Assembly (NCBI RefSeq): GCF_001623405.1
Contig: NZ_LUHG01000080.1
Span: 26,640-90,639, forward strand
Reading direction: 5' to 3'
Length of the DNA: 64,000 nt
Source: Hydrotalea flava
GTDB lineage: Bacteria > Bacteroidota > Bacteroidia > Chitinophagales > Chitinophagaceae
Shown here one piece after another: positions 33,060 to 42,977 of this stretch (its first letter is position 1; each line of letters begins with the position of its first letter). A program made the position numbers and the translations under genes. The notes under the pieces are model-generated. The model made no database searches and was not told the DNA's origin. It saw only the letters and a list, made by a program, of their open reading frames with translations.

Positions 33060-35885
33060 CTATGGTTCGTTTCTAAAGTTCCGTATGCCACCGCCAAAGC
33101 CACCGGGCCCCATGCCTCTGAACATACCCTGGAACATACCGGGCATTCTTTGCTGTTGACCGGCAAAATTGCGCAGGTTATAGGTAAAAGCTAACATTAC
33201 ATATCGTGTTAATACATTGCTGCGTACATCCTGAATGGTATTGGCCGTAATATTTCGGGTAACATTGGTGTTTTGATTCAGCAAATCAAAAATCGATAAC
33301 CTGAACTCGCCAGCTTTGTTTTTGAATACCTGTTTGGCTACGCTGGGCGACCACAAGGGCACACTGGTATTATAACCTGCGGCACGGTTGCCATTGTAGG
33401 TATAATCAAAATTGGATGCAACAATCCAACCCGATTTACTGTACCAGGTAATTTCTGCTGATAAGGTTTCGGTATAAAAATTGGCATTCTGATTGGGCTG
33501 TAAAGTATAACGTGCAATATTATAAGTAGTGGTTGAACTAAAGTTCATATCAAATATCTTCTTCAGGTTGGTGGTCCATTTAATGGTTTGCCCCAATGTG
33601 GTATTGTACGTAAAGTTACTCACGTTGTTCACCAGCGTCTGGCTTTGGTTATAATTAATGTTGGTGGCAAAATTTAAATTGGATTTGGGTTTGCTGAGCG
33701 GGAAACCATAGTTAAGGTAACCCGAAAAATTATAGGTACCGCCTAAGTTGGCATAGGTGGTGGTTTTACCGCCATTGGCATTTTGAATGATTGAGCTTTG
33801 AATATCGTTTGTAACGGCCGATGCATTGACGGTGGCAAAGATGACCCGCTGGGTAGCCGGGTCGAAGGAAGTGTACAATGCCCGGATGCTGTGTGTAAAC
33901 TGTGGTTTTAAATCGGGGTTGCCTATTTGAAAATTGATGGAATCGGAAGTGGTTTTTAAGGGTTGTAGCTGGTTAACTGAAGGTTGCCCGGTGCGCCCCA
34001 TGTAAAAAACACGTAAGTTTTTGGTGCGTGAAAAACTGTACATGAAATTAGCTGTTGGCGTAAGGTTCACAAAATGCGTATTCACTAAAATGTTTTTGGT
34101 GGTGTTTAAACTTTTTTGATCTAACCACTGAATACCCGAACCCAGGCTAAAACGCATCTTTTCTTTTTGCATACGATAGTTCAACGTAAAGCGATTGGAT
34201 TGTGCCGTGAATTGATACGAGTTGCTGAACAGGCTGTCGAATTGTAAATAGTCGTGCGCATTGGCATCGTAGTTATAGGTTTTGTTCACGCTATTGTTGC
34301 TGGTATAGCTATAATTATAATTTAGTTCAACTATCTGATTTTTGCCAATGGGCTCGGTGTACGAAAGGGTGGGGCTAATACTAAAATTATTGCTGGAATC
34401 TATATACCGTTGGTTAATGGTATCTGTTTTAACAAAGGGTACATAAAAATTATTCACAGCATACGTAAAACCAACGCCGTTATTGGCTCCTGCGCTCACA
34501 TTTACGTTGGCCGAAAAGGTGCGTGATTTTTTAGCAAATTTATGCCGGAACATGAGGTTGGCATTGTTGATATTAAAGCCGGTATTGGTACTGGAACCGG
34601 TGCTTACCGATTGATTAATTTGTTTACCGGCTAAGCCACCGGTAGTAAGGGTGGAAGTGGAAAAATTAGGTGTACTTTTTTGAAACACCACATTGGGCCT
34701 GAATATAATGGAATTATTGGTGTCTAATGTACTTTCAATATTCATATTAATTTGGTGGTCCTGATTGCGGGAAATACTGTACTGGTTTTGATTGTTGAAA
34801 GTAGAAGAATCGCCGGGTAACAGGTTTTGGGTAAGGCTTTGCTGATCGTTGGTAGTATGCAGGTTATTGTAAAAATAACTGGCCGTAACATCGGTGCTTT
34901 TGCCCCAGGTATCTTTATAATTGCCACCGCCAGCCCAGGTAGTGGTAATGCCGGTAGCATTAACACCTGCCGTTCCGCCACGTGGTGGTCCGCCGCCTCT
35001 TCTGCCACCGGTGTTGCCGCCTAAAATATCCTGTGGCGTAAAATTCTGTTTATTGATGTCATTGGCCTGCCCTAACAATGAAATTTGCTGGTCGCCATCA
35101 AAGCGGTGCAGGTTAAAGCTTTCATCATAGTTTTCATCTGAACCCACTCCGGCAACTGCTTTACCGAAATAACCTTTCCGTGTATTTTTTTTGGTAGTAA
35201 TATTAATGGTCTTTACCCGGTTGCCATCATCAAAGCCAGTAAACTTACTTTGGTCACTTAAATCATCAAACACCTGAATTTTATCAATCACATCCGGAGG
35301 CAGGTTTTTGGTGGCCATCTTCGGGTCATCGCCAAAAAAACGTTTACCGTCAACCAGTACCCGTTGTACGGTTTCGCCATGTGCTTTAATGGCACCGGTA
35401 TTGTCTACATCCACACCGGGTAATTTTTTTAATAAATCTTCTGCTGTAGCATTGGGTTTTACATTAAAACTGCCCGCATTAAATTCAACAGTATCTTTTT
35501 TAACGGCAATGGGTGCCTGTTTCACGGTAACATTACCTAAGTCTTTCGCCTGAATGGCCATATAAATGGTATCTAAGTTTACCATGTTTTTAGTGTTACT
35601 CAGTGTAATAGTTTTAAAAAAAGGAGCATAACCCTGAAAGCTGATTTGCAGCAGAATGCTATTGAGGGGAACATTTCTTAAAATAAATACACCACCGGCT
35701 CCGGAAAGTGTAGATGCTTCAACAGAAGAATCTTTTACATTCAATGCCAGTACCGAAGCATCCCGCAATACCTGATGCCCTACCGAATCTTTGAGAATAC
35801 CCCGAATGGTGCCGGTGCTTTGTGCAACGGCTACGGATTGCTGTAACAGAAATGAAATAACAATATAAAGTATAGTTTTCTTCAT
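33060..35885 (-). CDS. TonB-receptor-like outer-membrane protein with carboxypeptidase-like N-domain
   Basis: 941 residues with a signal peptide (ILYIVISFLLQQSVAVAQ). Residues about 22-110 form a carboxypeptidase-regulatory-like beta-sandwich (GTIRGILKDSVGHQVLRDAS). Residues about 120-230 are plug-like (AEDLLKKLPGVDVDNTGAI, VLVDGKRFFGDDP). The remaining about 700 residues form a beta-barrel of the OMP_b-brl_3 type. The last 30 residues are Gly/Met/Phe-rich. The substrate is unknown; this subgroup often lacks the SusD partner, and none is present here. It is monocistronic with its own terminator. Confidence 0.88.
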   Translation of the reverse strand: MKKTILYIVISFLLQQSVAVAQSTGTIRGILKDSVGHQVLRDASVLALNVKDSSVEASTLSGAGGVFILRNVPLNSILLQISFQGYAPFFKTITLSNTKNMVNLDTIYMAIQAKDLGNVTVKQAPIAVKKDTVEFNAGSFNVKPNATAEDLLKKLPGVDVDNTGAIKAHGETVQRVLVDGKRFFGDDPKMATKNLPPDVIDKIQVFDDLSDQSKFTGFDDGNRVKTINITTKKNTRKGYFGKAVAGVGSDENYDESFNLHRFDGDQQISLLGQANDINKQNFTPQDILGGNTGGRRGGGPPRGGTAGVNATGITTTWAGGGNYKDTWGKSTDVTASYFYNNLHTTNDQQSLTQNLLPGDSSTFNNQNQYSISRNQDHQINMNIESTLDTNNSIIFRPNVVFQKSTPNFSTSTLTTGGLAGKQINQSVSTGSSTNTGFNINNANLMFRHKFAKKSRTFSANVNVSAGANNGVGFTYAVNNFYVPFVKTDTINQRYIDSSNNFSISPTLSYTEPIGKNQIVELNYNYSYTSNNSVNKTYNYDANAHDYLQFDSLFSNSYQFTAQSNRFTLNYRMQKEKMRFSLGSGIQWLDQKSLNTTKNILVNTHFVNLTPTANFMYSFSRTKNLRVFYMGRTGQPSVNQLQPLKTTSDSINFQIGNPDLKPQFTHSIRALYTSFDPATQRVIFATVNASAVTNDIQSSIIQNANGGKTTTYANLGGTYNFSGYLNYGFPLSKPKSNLNFATNINYNQSQTLVNNVSNFTYNTTLGQTIKWTTNLKKIFDMNFSSTTTYNIARYTLQPNQNANFYTETLSAEITWYSKSGWIVASNFDYTYNGNRAAGYNTSVPLWSPSVAKQVFKNKAGEFRLSIFDLLNQNTNVTRNITANTIQDVRSNVLTRYVMLAFTYNLRNFAGQQQRMPGMFQGMFRGMGPGGFGGGIRNFRNEP

Positions 35886-36158
35886 ACAATGGTGCTCAGG
35901 TTAATGCTTGCAAATTAAAAGGCAGTTTTGGGTTTCAGGCCATTAAATCGGTAGAGTTGCACAAAAAAGGGGCAAATCTATTGTACGGGAGCAGTTTAAA
36001 TATTGTTGAAACATTATTGATGGCTGTAAAGCCGCATTACCTCTGCCATTGGCTTTTTCTTTTTTTTAACAAATGGCTTTCTGCTGCTACAGTTTTGCTT
36101 CATAATTCGGTGGCAGATTTGCGGTATCAAATTCATTTATCATTAAAAAATTACCTGT

Positions 36159-36587
36159 ATGAAAAAGTTAATGGGATTATTAGCCAGCGTTATATTGATG
36201 GCCGGAACAGTAACCGCACAAAAATTAAAGGAGGCACAGGTGCCTGCTGCCGTGAAAGCTGCATTTGCCAAACATTTTCCCGGTGTTACTGCCAAATGGG
36301 AAAAAGAGGATGCCAATTATGAAGCCGGTTTTCACCAGAATGGCAAAGAAATGAGTGCTTTGTTCGATGCCAATGGCAAGTTATCTGAAACAGAGGCAGC
36401 CATTCCAATAGCTGCGTTACCTGCTGCCGTACGCCAGTACATTCAAAAAAATCATCCGGGTAAAAAAATTAAAGAAGCATCACATATTACATTAGCCGAT
36501 GGTACCGTACATTATGAAGCCGAAGTAAATGGAGAGGACTTGATTTTTGATGCAGCGGGCAATTTTATCAAGGCTGTAAAAGCGTAA
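36159..36587 (+). CDS. PepSY-like periplasmic protein
   Basis: 142 residues with a signal peptide (GLLASVILMAGTVTAQ) and two PepSY-like half-domains (VPAAVKAAFAKHFPGVTAKW and LPAAVRQYIQKNHPGKKIKE, each followed by a beta segment with YEA). It is closely related to the protein at 41848-42276. The family is common in Bacteroidota and often lies next to regulators; its biochemical role is unknown. A strong terminator follows. Confidence 0.85.
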   Translation: MKKLMGLLASVILMAGTVTAQKLKEAQVPAAVKAAFAKHFPGVTAKWEKEDANYEAGFHQNGKEMSALFDANGKLSETEAAIPIAALPAAVRQYIQKNHPGKKIKEASHITLADGTVHYEAEVNGEDLIFDAAGNFIKAVKA

Positions 36588-36610
36588 GTTCATTATCTGT
36601 AAAAGCAATA

Positions 36611-36643
36611 AAAGTTATTCCCGCCAGGAATAACTTTTTTTTT
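36611..36643 (+). terminator. Rho-independent terminator
   Basis: An 11-bp perfect stem, AAAGTTATTCC with GGAATAACTTT, runs into a T9 tract. It separates the PepSY-like gene from the sigma-factor gene. Confidence 0.85.
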
Positions 36644-36673
36644 CAACCAACCTTTTTGAGAATAATAGCATCT

Positions 36674-37258
36674 ATGCAAGAAAACCATGTTGGCGTTTTG
36701 ACAAAAGTATATCAGGATGAAGATGAAAAGGAACTGATACATGACTGTATTTCAGGAAAACCTGATGCACAGAAGCAGTTTTATTTGAAATATGCACCTA
36801 AAATGATGATTGTTTGTTTACGGTATAGCACTACGAAACCAGATGCAGAGGATTTACTTCAGGAAGGCTTTTTAAAAGTATTTAAAAATTTAGCGCAATT
36901 TAATGGTGCAGGTTCACTGGAAGGATGGGTTAGAAGAATATTTGTGAATACCGCACTTGCAAAATTCAGGGATAAAAATAAATTAATGCCCATTGTTACG
37001 ATGGAAAATATAGAGCAAAGTTCGGATGAGTATTTACAAATGGCAGAGCGTATAGATGGCAAAGTTTTATTAAAATTGGTACAATCACTACCGGCTGCTT
37101 ACAAAATAGTATTCAATTTATATGTTTTTGAGGGATACAAACATAAAGAAATTGCAGAAATGTTGCATATCAGTGAAGGTACTTCTAAGTCTAATTTGCA
37201 TGATGCCAGAAAAATATTACAGCATTTAATTCAAATTCATACCAAAATAGCCAATTAA
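36674..37258 (+). CDS. ECF-type RNA polymerase sigma factor
   Basis: About 194 residues from ATG 36674, preferred over the TTG at 36656. Region 2 is visible (KFYLKYAPKMMIVCLRYS, DAEDLLQEGFLKVFKN) and region 4 has the HTH (LPAAYKIVFNLYVFEGYKHKEIAEMLHISEGTSKSNLHDARKIL in successive parts). It directs RNA polymerase to a small set of promoters. The gene for a single-pass membrane protein starts 2 bp after its stop; this is the usual place for an anti-sigma partner. Confidence 0.92.
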   Translation: MQENHVGVLTKVYQDEDEKELIHDCISGKPDAQKQFYLKYAPKMMIVCLRYSTTKPDAEDLLQEGFLKVFKNLAQFNGAGSLEGWVRRIFVNTALAKFRDKNKLMPIVTMENIEQSSDEYLQMAERIDGKVLLKLVQSLPAAYKIVFNLYVFEGYKHKEIAEMLHISEGTSKSNLHDARKILQHLIQIHTKIAN

Positions 37259-37259
37259 C

Positions 37260-38696
37260 ATGGGTAACCCTTTAGAAGATATAGACGATATTTTTAAACA
37301 GCATATTGATAATATGCGTGAAATGCCCGATACCGACATTTGGGAAAATATTGCACTCCATTTAAATAACGAAGCAAATAAAAAATATAAACGAAAATTT
37401 ATTTATTGGAGAGGTGCTGCTGCCATTATTGCTATATGTTTATTATTTGTAACACTGCTTTTATTAACCATACGCCCTTCTATTCATCAGGGGAAAAATG
37501 ATGATGTACAGCGCGCATTAACCGGCTCATCTTCCGGAAAGCAAATGCCATCTGATAAAAATGCGTCGCTATCTGAATTAAACCATTCAAAAAAATCCGA
37601 GACAGCTATTATGGCGCCATCTGTAAACCCTTATTCGGCTCAGCCTGAAAGCAAAATCCTCAATAAAAATAAAATCCATTCTTATGCAAATCAACAAAAA
37701 AATCCTCCGGCTCAAAAATCTGCTATTATTCCCTTTCCGGCTCATTTATTACGTTCTGTTGGTATTTACAGAACTATAAATAACACACCATTACCTGCTG
37801 AAGATAGTTTTTACACCCAAAATTATCAAACCGCATATTCTGTTGCACCTGTATTGTTTGCAAATGCTCATGAATTAAATTATGAAAAAAATAAATACAT
37901 GTTCAATGCAACTACTATTGCACCTTCCATACCGTTTTCCTCCATGCTCATTTCAAAATCTTCAAAATTAACACGGCAATATTTTTCAATTGCATTGGTG
38001 GCTGCTCCCTATTTTATGAATTATTTACACAATACATCGGGTGGTGTTAGCCAACCGGGACAGGGCAATCAGCAAGGCAATCAGGGAGAGAATAATGAAC
38101 TATCTTATTCAATTGGTGTTTTGGCGCAATACCGGGTAAAGCATTGGCAGTTTTCAACAGGTTTGCTGTACGCACAGTCATTCGTAACCATTCAGCCAAA
38201 AACCATTTATGCTTCACAAAACAGCAATGGTTTGGTGCAGTATAAATATACTACTTCAACCGGCTATGCATATGTATCACCTTCTTTTAGTGTGCAACCT
38301 CAAATTGGCGACAGTCTTTATACCACTACGGCAAAACATACTTTGCAATATATCAGCGTACCACTTAGATTGGGCTATCAATTGAATAAAAATAAATGGT
38401 CGATAACACCCACTGTTGGTATAGCACTGAATGTATTAAAGAATGCCTCCATAGAAACAAGCATTGAAAATGGCAGCCAGTCTGAACAGGAAGTAATTAC
38501 TTCCTTACAGGGTTTGCAGAAAATGTATTTCAGTGTTTTTGCAGGTACCTCCTTTCAATACGCTTTTCGAACCGGTACTTCTTTATTTATGACTCCTAAT
38601 TTTCAGATGGGTATGCAATCTATTACCAATAGTAAACTGCCTTCAACCATACCGTATCAGTTGGGTATTGAAGCAGGGATAAATATTTCTTTCTAA
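37260..38696 (+). CDS. Single-pass membrane protein with C-terminal barrel-like domain, anti-sigma-like
   Basis: 478 residues. The N-terminal 55 residues are cytosolic (MREMPDTDIWENIALHLNN) and a membrane segment follows (AAAIIAICLLFVTLLLLTI). After about 120 polar, Ser/Asn/Lys-rich residues, the C-terminal about 220 residues resemble a porin-family barrel (SIALVAAPYFMNYLH, LSYSIGVLAQYRVKHWQFSTG, LQYISVPLRLGYQL). The gene is 2 bp after the ECF sigma gene, so I infer it restrains that sigma factor through its N-terminus. An inner-membrane helix linked to a barrel-like domain is topologically odd. Confidence 0.75.
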   Translation: MGNPLEDIDDIFKQHIDNMREMPDTDIWENIALHLNNEANKKYKRKFIYWRGAAAIIAICLLFVTLLLLTIRPSIHQGKNDDVQRALTGSSSGKQMPSDKNASLSELNHSKKSETAIMAPSVNPYSAQPESKILNKNKIHSYANQQKNPPAQKSAIIPFPAHLLRSVGIYRTINNTPLPAEDSFYTQNYQTAYSVAPVLFANAHELNYEKNKYMFNATTIAPSIPFSSMLISKSSKLTRQYFSIALVAAPYFMNYLHNTSGGVSQPGQGNQQGNQGENNELSYSIGVLAQYRVKHWQFSTGLLYAQSFVTIQPKTIYASQNSNGLVQYKYTTSTGYAYVSPSFSVQPQIGDSLYTTTAKHTLQYISVPLRLGYQLNKNKWSITPTVGIALNVLKNASIETSIENGSQSEQEVITSLQGLQKMYFSVFAGTSFQYAFRTGTSLFMTPNFQMGMQSITNSKLPSTIPYQLGIEAGINISF

Positions 38697-38755
38697 AAAT
38701 TAAAAAGTAACCCAACCATTTTCATTTGATCCGCATCTTACCTGAAAACACTTTT

Positions 38756-39151
38756 ATGAGGTTTACCATTTACAAAATATTAATACACGCCTTTGTTGTG
38801 GGTACATTTTTTTTAGTTGCCTGTAAAAAAGAAGGACATGAAAAAAATGAAATAAAAAATTTGTGCAGGGTAGTTCCGGCCGATTCGATACCTATAATAG
38901 TGAGAGATTCATTTACCACAAAATATGCAAAGGTTATTCCAGTAAAATGGTATGTAAAAGATAGTATGGGCTATTGTGCATACTTTATAATCAACGGTAT
39001 GCAACAACTGGCATTGTTTTCTACTAACGGTGCATGGCTGAATACAGAAACAAAAGTGGAACAAACCGGCCAATACGAAGATTCAACCGGGCAATCGGGT
39101 AAATTATTTAAAGAGGGTTGTTCTTGTGAAACAGATACAGAGCATGATTAA
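38756..39151 (+). CDS. Small PepSY-like lipoprotein
   Basis: 131 residues from ATG 38756, giving a lipoprotein signal (IHAFVVGTFFLVAC). The mature part has one PepSY-like unit (IPIIVRDSFTTKYAKVIPVKWYVKDSMGYCAYF), comparable with the half-domains of the neighbouring PepSY-like proteins. It ends in a Cys-rich acidic tail (GCSCETDTEHD). It is 59 bp after the anti-sigma-like gene and probably cotranscribed. Confidence 0.65.
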   Translation: MRFTIYKILIHAFVVGTFFLVACKKEGHEKNEIKNLCRVVPADSIPIIVRDSFTTKYAKVIPVKWYVKDSMGYCAYFIINGMQQLALFSTNGAWLNTETKVEQTGQYEDSTGQSGKLFKEGCSCETDTEHD

Positions 39152-39238
39152 ATTAATTCATCAACCCCAAACATAAAATATATTTTCCTGGCATAGTATA
39201 GTACAGTTTCGATGCATCACATAGCCGGAAATATATCC

Positions 39239-39262
39239 AAAGCCCTTTTTCTAAAGGGCTTT
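39239..39262 (+). terminator. Probable terminator before the DUF5686 gene
   Basis: A 10-bp perfect stem, AAAGCCCTTT with AAAGGGCTTT, is followed by a T-rich tract. It lies inside the longest possible reading of the next gene, which supports that gene's start at 39281. Confidence 0.65.
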
Positions 39263-39280
39263 CCTTTACTTTTTTTAAAT

Positions 39281-41803
39281 ATGCTAAAATACCGTACCAT
39301 ATTATACGCAACTTTCTTGTGGATATGCCTTTTTTTTAACCATAGTGCAGTTGTAGCTCAGGGCTTTATTGTTGAAGGAATGGTTACGGATAGCTTAACT
39401 CAGCAACCCATTCGTAATGCAACCATTCGATGGTTGCATCAAAAAAGAGGGGCAGTTACCGATTCATTGGGTTTGTTTCATTTGTATCATGCACCTGTTC
39501 CTGATACTTTACGCATTAGCTGCATGGGTTATGCACCTGTTTTATATCCCGTGCCAGTTCATTTATATGCAAAAATTAGGGTAGCATTAATGGAAACCAA
39601 CAATATATTACAGGATGTAATTGTTTATCCAAAAGGATATGATCCTGCCATCAGCCTGTTTAAAAAAATCATGAAACATAAACCTGCCAATAACCCTGCT
39701 TTTTTTCGTACCCTGCAGTATGATGTGTACCATGCCATTGAAATTGATGTGAATCATTTATCAAATAAAATGATACAAAGCAAATTGCTGAGGCCTTTTA
39801 AACAATTGTTTTTTGATAGTGCAGTACAGGGTACTGCAACAGTGAATGTACCCGTTTTTATACACGAACAAATAGGGGCTTATCAATTTAATCTGACTAC
39901 TCATCAGCAAAACTATCAACTGTATCAACAAAAAACATCTGGCATTAAAAATGAAAGTATTATTCAAAATATGGACGATTTTAAAATGCCCATCAATATT
40001 TATGACAATTACATCACACTTTTAAAAGCTCAATTCATCAGTCCACTATCTGCCAATGGACTCAATCATTATCATTATACCATTACCGATACAAGTGTGA
40101 AAGAATCACAAACATTGTATAAACTTAATTTTGCACCATTAAGTGCAGGTGGTAATACATTTAAAGGGTATGTTTGGGTAGATGCTAAGCGGTATGCCAT
40201 TGCTGAAATGAGTATGGTAACTGCAAAAGGCTCCAATTTGAACTGGGTAGATGAAATACGTTTACAGCAGCAATTTAGTTTAATGCGTGATTCAGTGTAT
40301 GCTTTAACTGCAAGTAATACTAGTATTTCATTTAAATTGCTATCTAATAAACAACCCGGTTTTACAGCCATTCAAACAGAAGCTTATAAAAATGTTCGGG
40401 TGAATGAGCCCATTGTACCCTTGGTTCGGGAACCTTCTACACATCCTGAAGTTGGTTTACGCAACAAACAGCACAATATGCTGCCTACCGATAATGACCT
40501 GTTTGCTTTTGATGGTTCCAAAAAATATTTATATCAAAAAGTAGATGCTCTGAAACAAATTCCGGAATTTAAAACCTATAGTAATGTGTTAAAAACACTG
40601 GCAACCGGATATTACCCAATGGGTAAAATAGATATTGGAAATCTGTATAAATCATTTACATCCAACTATATAGAAGGCAAGCGGTTTAACCTGGGTTTAC
40701 GTACCAATACCTTGTTTAGCAAATCACTGCAGTTAGGCGGATATATAGGAATGGGTATGAAAGACAAAAAACCCCGATATGCATTCCATGCACTGTTTGT
40801 ATTCAATCATTATGCATGGGAAACCCTCAGGTTTTCCTGGCAAAAAGATTTTTCTCCTTTAAAAGATAATGCAGATGAACTTAACGAGAATAGCCTTTTC
40901 GGATCATTGTTGTTGCGAATACCCCGTTCAGCCATCTATTTAGTAGACAATCATTCTTTCCAGATTCAATACCAAAAATTTTATGCAAGTGGGCTCTCTT
41001 TTCATATTCAGACTGCTACCCAACAGTTGAGTCCGCTGTTTAATTCCTATTTCTCTTATCAGAATTACAAACCCATTCTTGTGAATGATCCCAATCCGCA
41101 GATGGATGGATACCGGGATAACCATGTATCCTTCGGTGTACGTTACGCATTTAAAGAAAAATATGTGATTACTTCTTTTCAACGCAGCAGCATCAGCAGT
41201 AAATTTCCGATTGTTGCATTTACCTTCACCAATGGAATTGCCAGTAATATTTATGCCCTGCAATCAGATTTAGCCTATCAAAAATATCATTTTTCAATTT
41301 CCCAACACTTGATGATACATGGTGTTGGAGATTTGAAATATGCTTTCAATGCTGGAATTACGAATGGTGTGTTGCCCCTTGTTTTGTTAGATGTAGCAAA
41401 AGGTAATGATACGTATTATTACAACCAATATGCCTTTAATAATATGTACCGGTATGAGTTTGCCAGCGACAGGTATCTTAGCTTTTTTGCGGAACAGCAA
41501 TTGGGTGGTTTTCCATTTAATCATTTACCACTGATTTACCGTTTAAAATGGCGAAGTGTGTTTTCAGTAAGGGCATTGGAAGGCAGTATGACAGAAGCCA
41601 ATAAAATTGCAAATGCTTATTATGACCAGACTATCAATTACCATTTTAAAGTGCCAGATGGAGTGCCTTACACAGAAGTGGGTTATGGTATAGATAATAT
41701 ATTTCATGTGTTTAGATTAGATGCCATTTGGCGTTTAACTTACCTGCATCAGCCCAATACTCCGTCTTTTGGGTTAAGGGCAAGCCTGCATTTTACTTTT
41801 TAA
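39281..41803 (+). CDS. DUF5686 / carboxypeptidase-regulatory-like outer-membrane protein
   Basis: About 840 residues from ATG 39281, chosen because a terminator-like hairpin lies upstream and because a signal peptide follows at once (ILYATFLWICLFFNHSAVVAQ). Residues about 25-110 form the carboxypeptidase-like beta-sandwich (FIVEGMVTDSLTQQPIRNAT). The DUF5686 region begins with VIVYPKGYDPAISLFKKIM, and a long barrel-like C-terminus ends FGLRASLHFTF, with the terminal Phe expected of an outer-membrane barrel. The role is unknown; it may be part of the ECF sigma regulon. Confidence 0.88.
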   Translation: MLKYRTILYATFLWICLFFNHSAVVAQGFIVEGMVTDSLTQQPIRNATIRWLHQKRGAVTDSLGLFHLYHAPVPDTLRISCMGYAPVLYPVPVHLYAKIRVALMETNNILQDVIVYPKGYDPAISLFKKIMKHKPANNPAFFRTLQYDVYHAIEIDVNHLSNKMIQSKLLRPFKQLFFDSAVQGTATVNVPVFIHEQIGAYQFNLTTHQQNYQLYQQKTSGIKNESIIQNMDDFKMPINIYDNYITLLKAQFISPLSANGLNHYHYTITDTSVKESQTLYKLNFAPLSAGGNTFKGYVWVDAKRYAIAEMSMVTAKGSNLNWVDEIRLQQQFSLMRDSVYALTASNTSISFKLLSNKQPGFTAIQTEAYKNVRVNEPIVPLVREPSTHPEVGLRNKQHNMLPTDNDLFAFDGSKKYLYQKVDALKQIPEFKTYSNVLKTLATGYYPMGKIDIGNLYKSFTSNYIEGKRFNLGLRTNTLFSKSLQLGGYIGMGMKDKKPRYAFHALFVFNHYAWETLRFSWQKDFSPLKDNADELNENSLFGSLLLRIPRSAIYLVDNHSFQIQYQKFYASGLSFHIQTATQQLSPLFNSYFSYQNYKPILVNDPNPQMDGYRDNHVSFGVRYAFKEKYVITSFQRSSISSKFPIVAFTFTNGIASNIYALQSDLAYQKYHFSISQHLMIHGVGDLKYAFNAGITNGVLPLVLLDVAKGNDTYYYNQYAFNNMYRYEFASDRYLSFFAEQQLGGFPFNHLPLIYRLKWRSVFSVRALEGSMTEANKIANAYYDQTINYHFKVPDGVPYTEVGYGIDNIFHVFRLDAIWRLTYLHQPNTPSFGLRASLHFTF

Positions 41804-41847
41804 AACCTCCATATTGAATTTTTATGTGTTACAACAAAATAAATGTC

Positions 41848-42276
41848 ATGAAAAAAATAACACTGTTTTTTGTATGCTTAGTTTTATATAACGGAAAGCT
41901 ATTTGCGCAGCAATTGTATAAAATGGATGTTCCTAAATTGGTAAAAACAGCTTTTTTAAAACATTATCCAGGTGTTATTCCATTTTGGGAAAAAGAGCAT
42001 GCTAATTATGAAGCAGCTTTTCAGCAAAATGGAAAAGCAACCGTTATATGCTTTGATGCCAATGGAAATATATTGCAAACAGAGGTGGTTATAGCAATAG
42101 CTGAATTACCGCCTGCAATAATGCTATATCTTGAAAATAAATTTACCAATTATAAAATAAAAGCTGCCTCACGCATCACCAAGGCCGATGGTACCGTGCA
42201 TTACGAAGCCGAAGTTAATGGTCAGGATTTAATTTTTGATACTGCCGGAAATTTTATTAAAGCAGTGAAAGCATAA
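41848..42276 (+). CDS. PepSY-like periplasmic protein, paralogue
   Basis: 142 residues from ATG 41848, preferred over 41824 because the signal peptide (ITLFFVCLVLYNGKLFAQ) then starts directly. The arrangement is the same as in the protein at 36159, and the last 25 residues are almost identical (DGTVHYEAEVNGQDLIFD). Two copies flank the sigma-factor block, so a duplication is likely. Confidence 0.85.
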   Translation: MKKITLFFVCLVLYNGKLFAQQLYKMDVPKLVKTAFLKHYPGVIPFWEKEHANYEAAFQQNGKATVICFDANGNILQTEVVIAIAELPPAIMLYLENKFTNYKIKAASRITKADGTVHYEAEVNGQDLIFDTAGNFIKAVKA

Positions 42277-42304
42277 ACAGATGATCTGTCTGAAATTCCA
42301 ATAT

Positions 42305-42338
42305 AAAGGATGGTGCCATGAATTGGGTGCCATCCTTT
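42305..42338. terminator. Bidirectional terminator
   Basis: A stem, AAAGGATGG with CCATCCTTT around a 16-base loop, lies between convergent genes. T-rich sequence follows on the plus strand and A/T sequence on the minus strand. Confidence 0.7.
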
Positions 42339-42341
42339 TGT

Positions 42342-42806
42342 TTAAGTACGCATATCGGCATGCACTTTCCAAAAAAGCCATGGCCTTTTTACAATAGTGG
42401 GTTGCTGCAAAGCATTGGTAGCATTGCCCTGTACCATATCAATCGGTTTCGTATATACAACTGCATGTTGTTGCTGTACCGGTTTTTGTACAGGAAAATT
42501 AGCAGCCATTAAACGTTGCACAGCCACGGCCAGCGGCACGCCTTTTTTAAGCAGTTGTATGAGTTGTCCGGTAATGCGTTGTTGCAACCCCTTTTGTTTG
42601 GGCAGTTGCCGGTAAATAGCACTGGCCATGGGCGAAGCCAGTTTTAGCCATTCGCTGTATTGCCTAAGCTTTTCAAAAGCCGGATCGGTATTAAAGCGTT
42701 GTTGATTGATACTTGTTTTGGTACGCACCAATTGCCGGCCATTTACCACATAAAAGGTTAGTCCGTTAAACGTACCCGAAATAAACTGATAAGGGATGGT
42801 AGCCAT
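42342..42806 (-). CDS. Conserved hypothetical protein
   Basis: 154 residues from ATG 42806; the longer frame to 43037 has a cysteine-rich, low-quality start and crosses a palindrome, so it was not used. The first half (PYQFISGTFNGLTFYVVNGR, QLVRTKTSINQQRFNTDPAF) and the Arg/Lys-rich helical second half (SAIYRQLPKQKGLQQRITGQ) resemble a short Bacteroidota protein seen beside other genes. I know no function. It is convergent with the PepSY-like gene. Confidence 0.55.
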   Translation of the reverse strand: MATIPYQFISGTFNGLTFYVVNGRQLVRTKTSINQQRFNTDPAFEKLRQYSEWLKLASPMASAIYRQLPKQKGLQQRITGQLIQLLKKGVPLAVAVQRLMAANFPVQKPVQQQHAVVYTKPIDMVQGNATNALQQPTIVKRPWLFWKVHADMRT

Positions 42807-42953
42807 ACGATATGGTATTTTTTGTATACAATATACTACCCTACAGCCCCCGTTTCCAAATTTTTCTGCCATTTTTTTGCTATTTATTTTGGTAAGGGTA
42901 TTGCTATTTGCAGTACCTGTTTTACAGCAGTATTTACCCATATAAGTAGCCAT

Positions 42954-42977
42954 CAACAGCGTTGCGCAACGCTGTTG
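42954..42977. repeat. Perfect 24-bp palindrome
   Basis: A perfect inverted repeat with half-site CAACAGCGTTGC, followed at once by two direct copies of TCGAAGCAGGG. It lies 148 bp upstream of the start of the hypothetical gene. It could be a REP-like element or a binding site, or it may mark the left edge of the cassette region. Confidence 0.6.

Noticed and set aside
39212..39280. Upstream start for the DUF5686 gene
   Set aside because: A terminator-like hairpin lies within this stretch, and the signal peptide begins at 39281.
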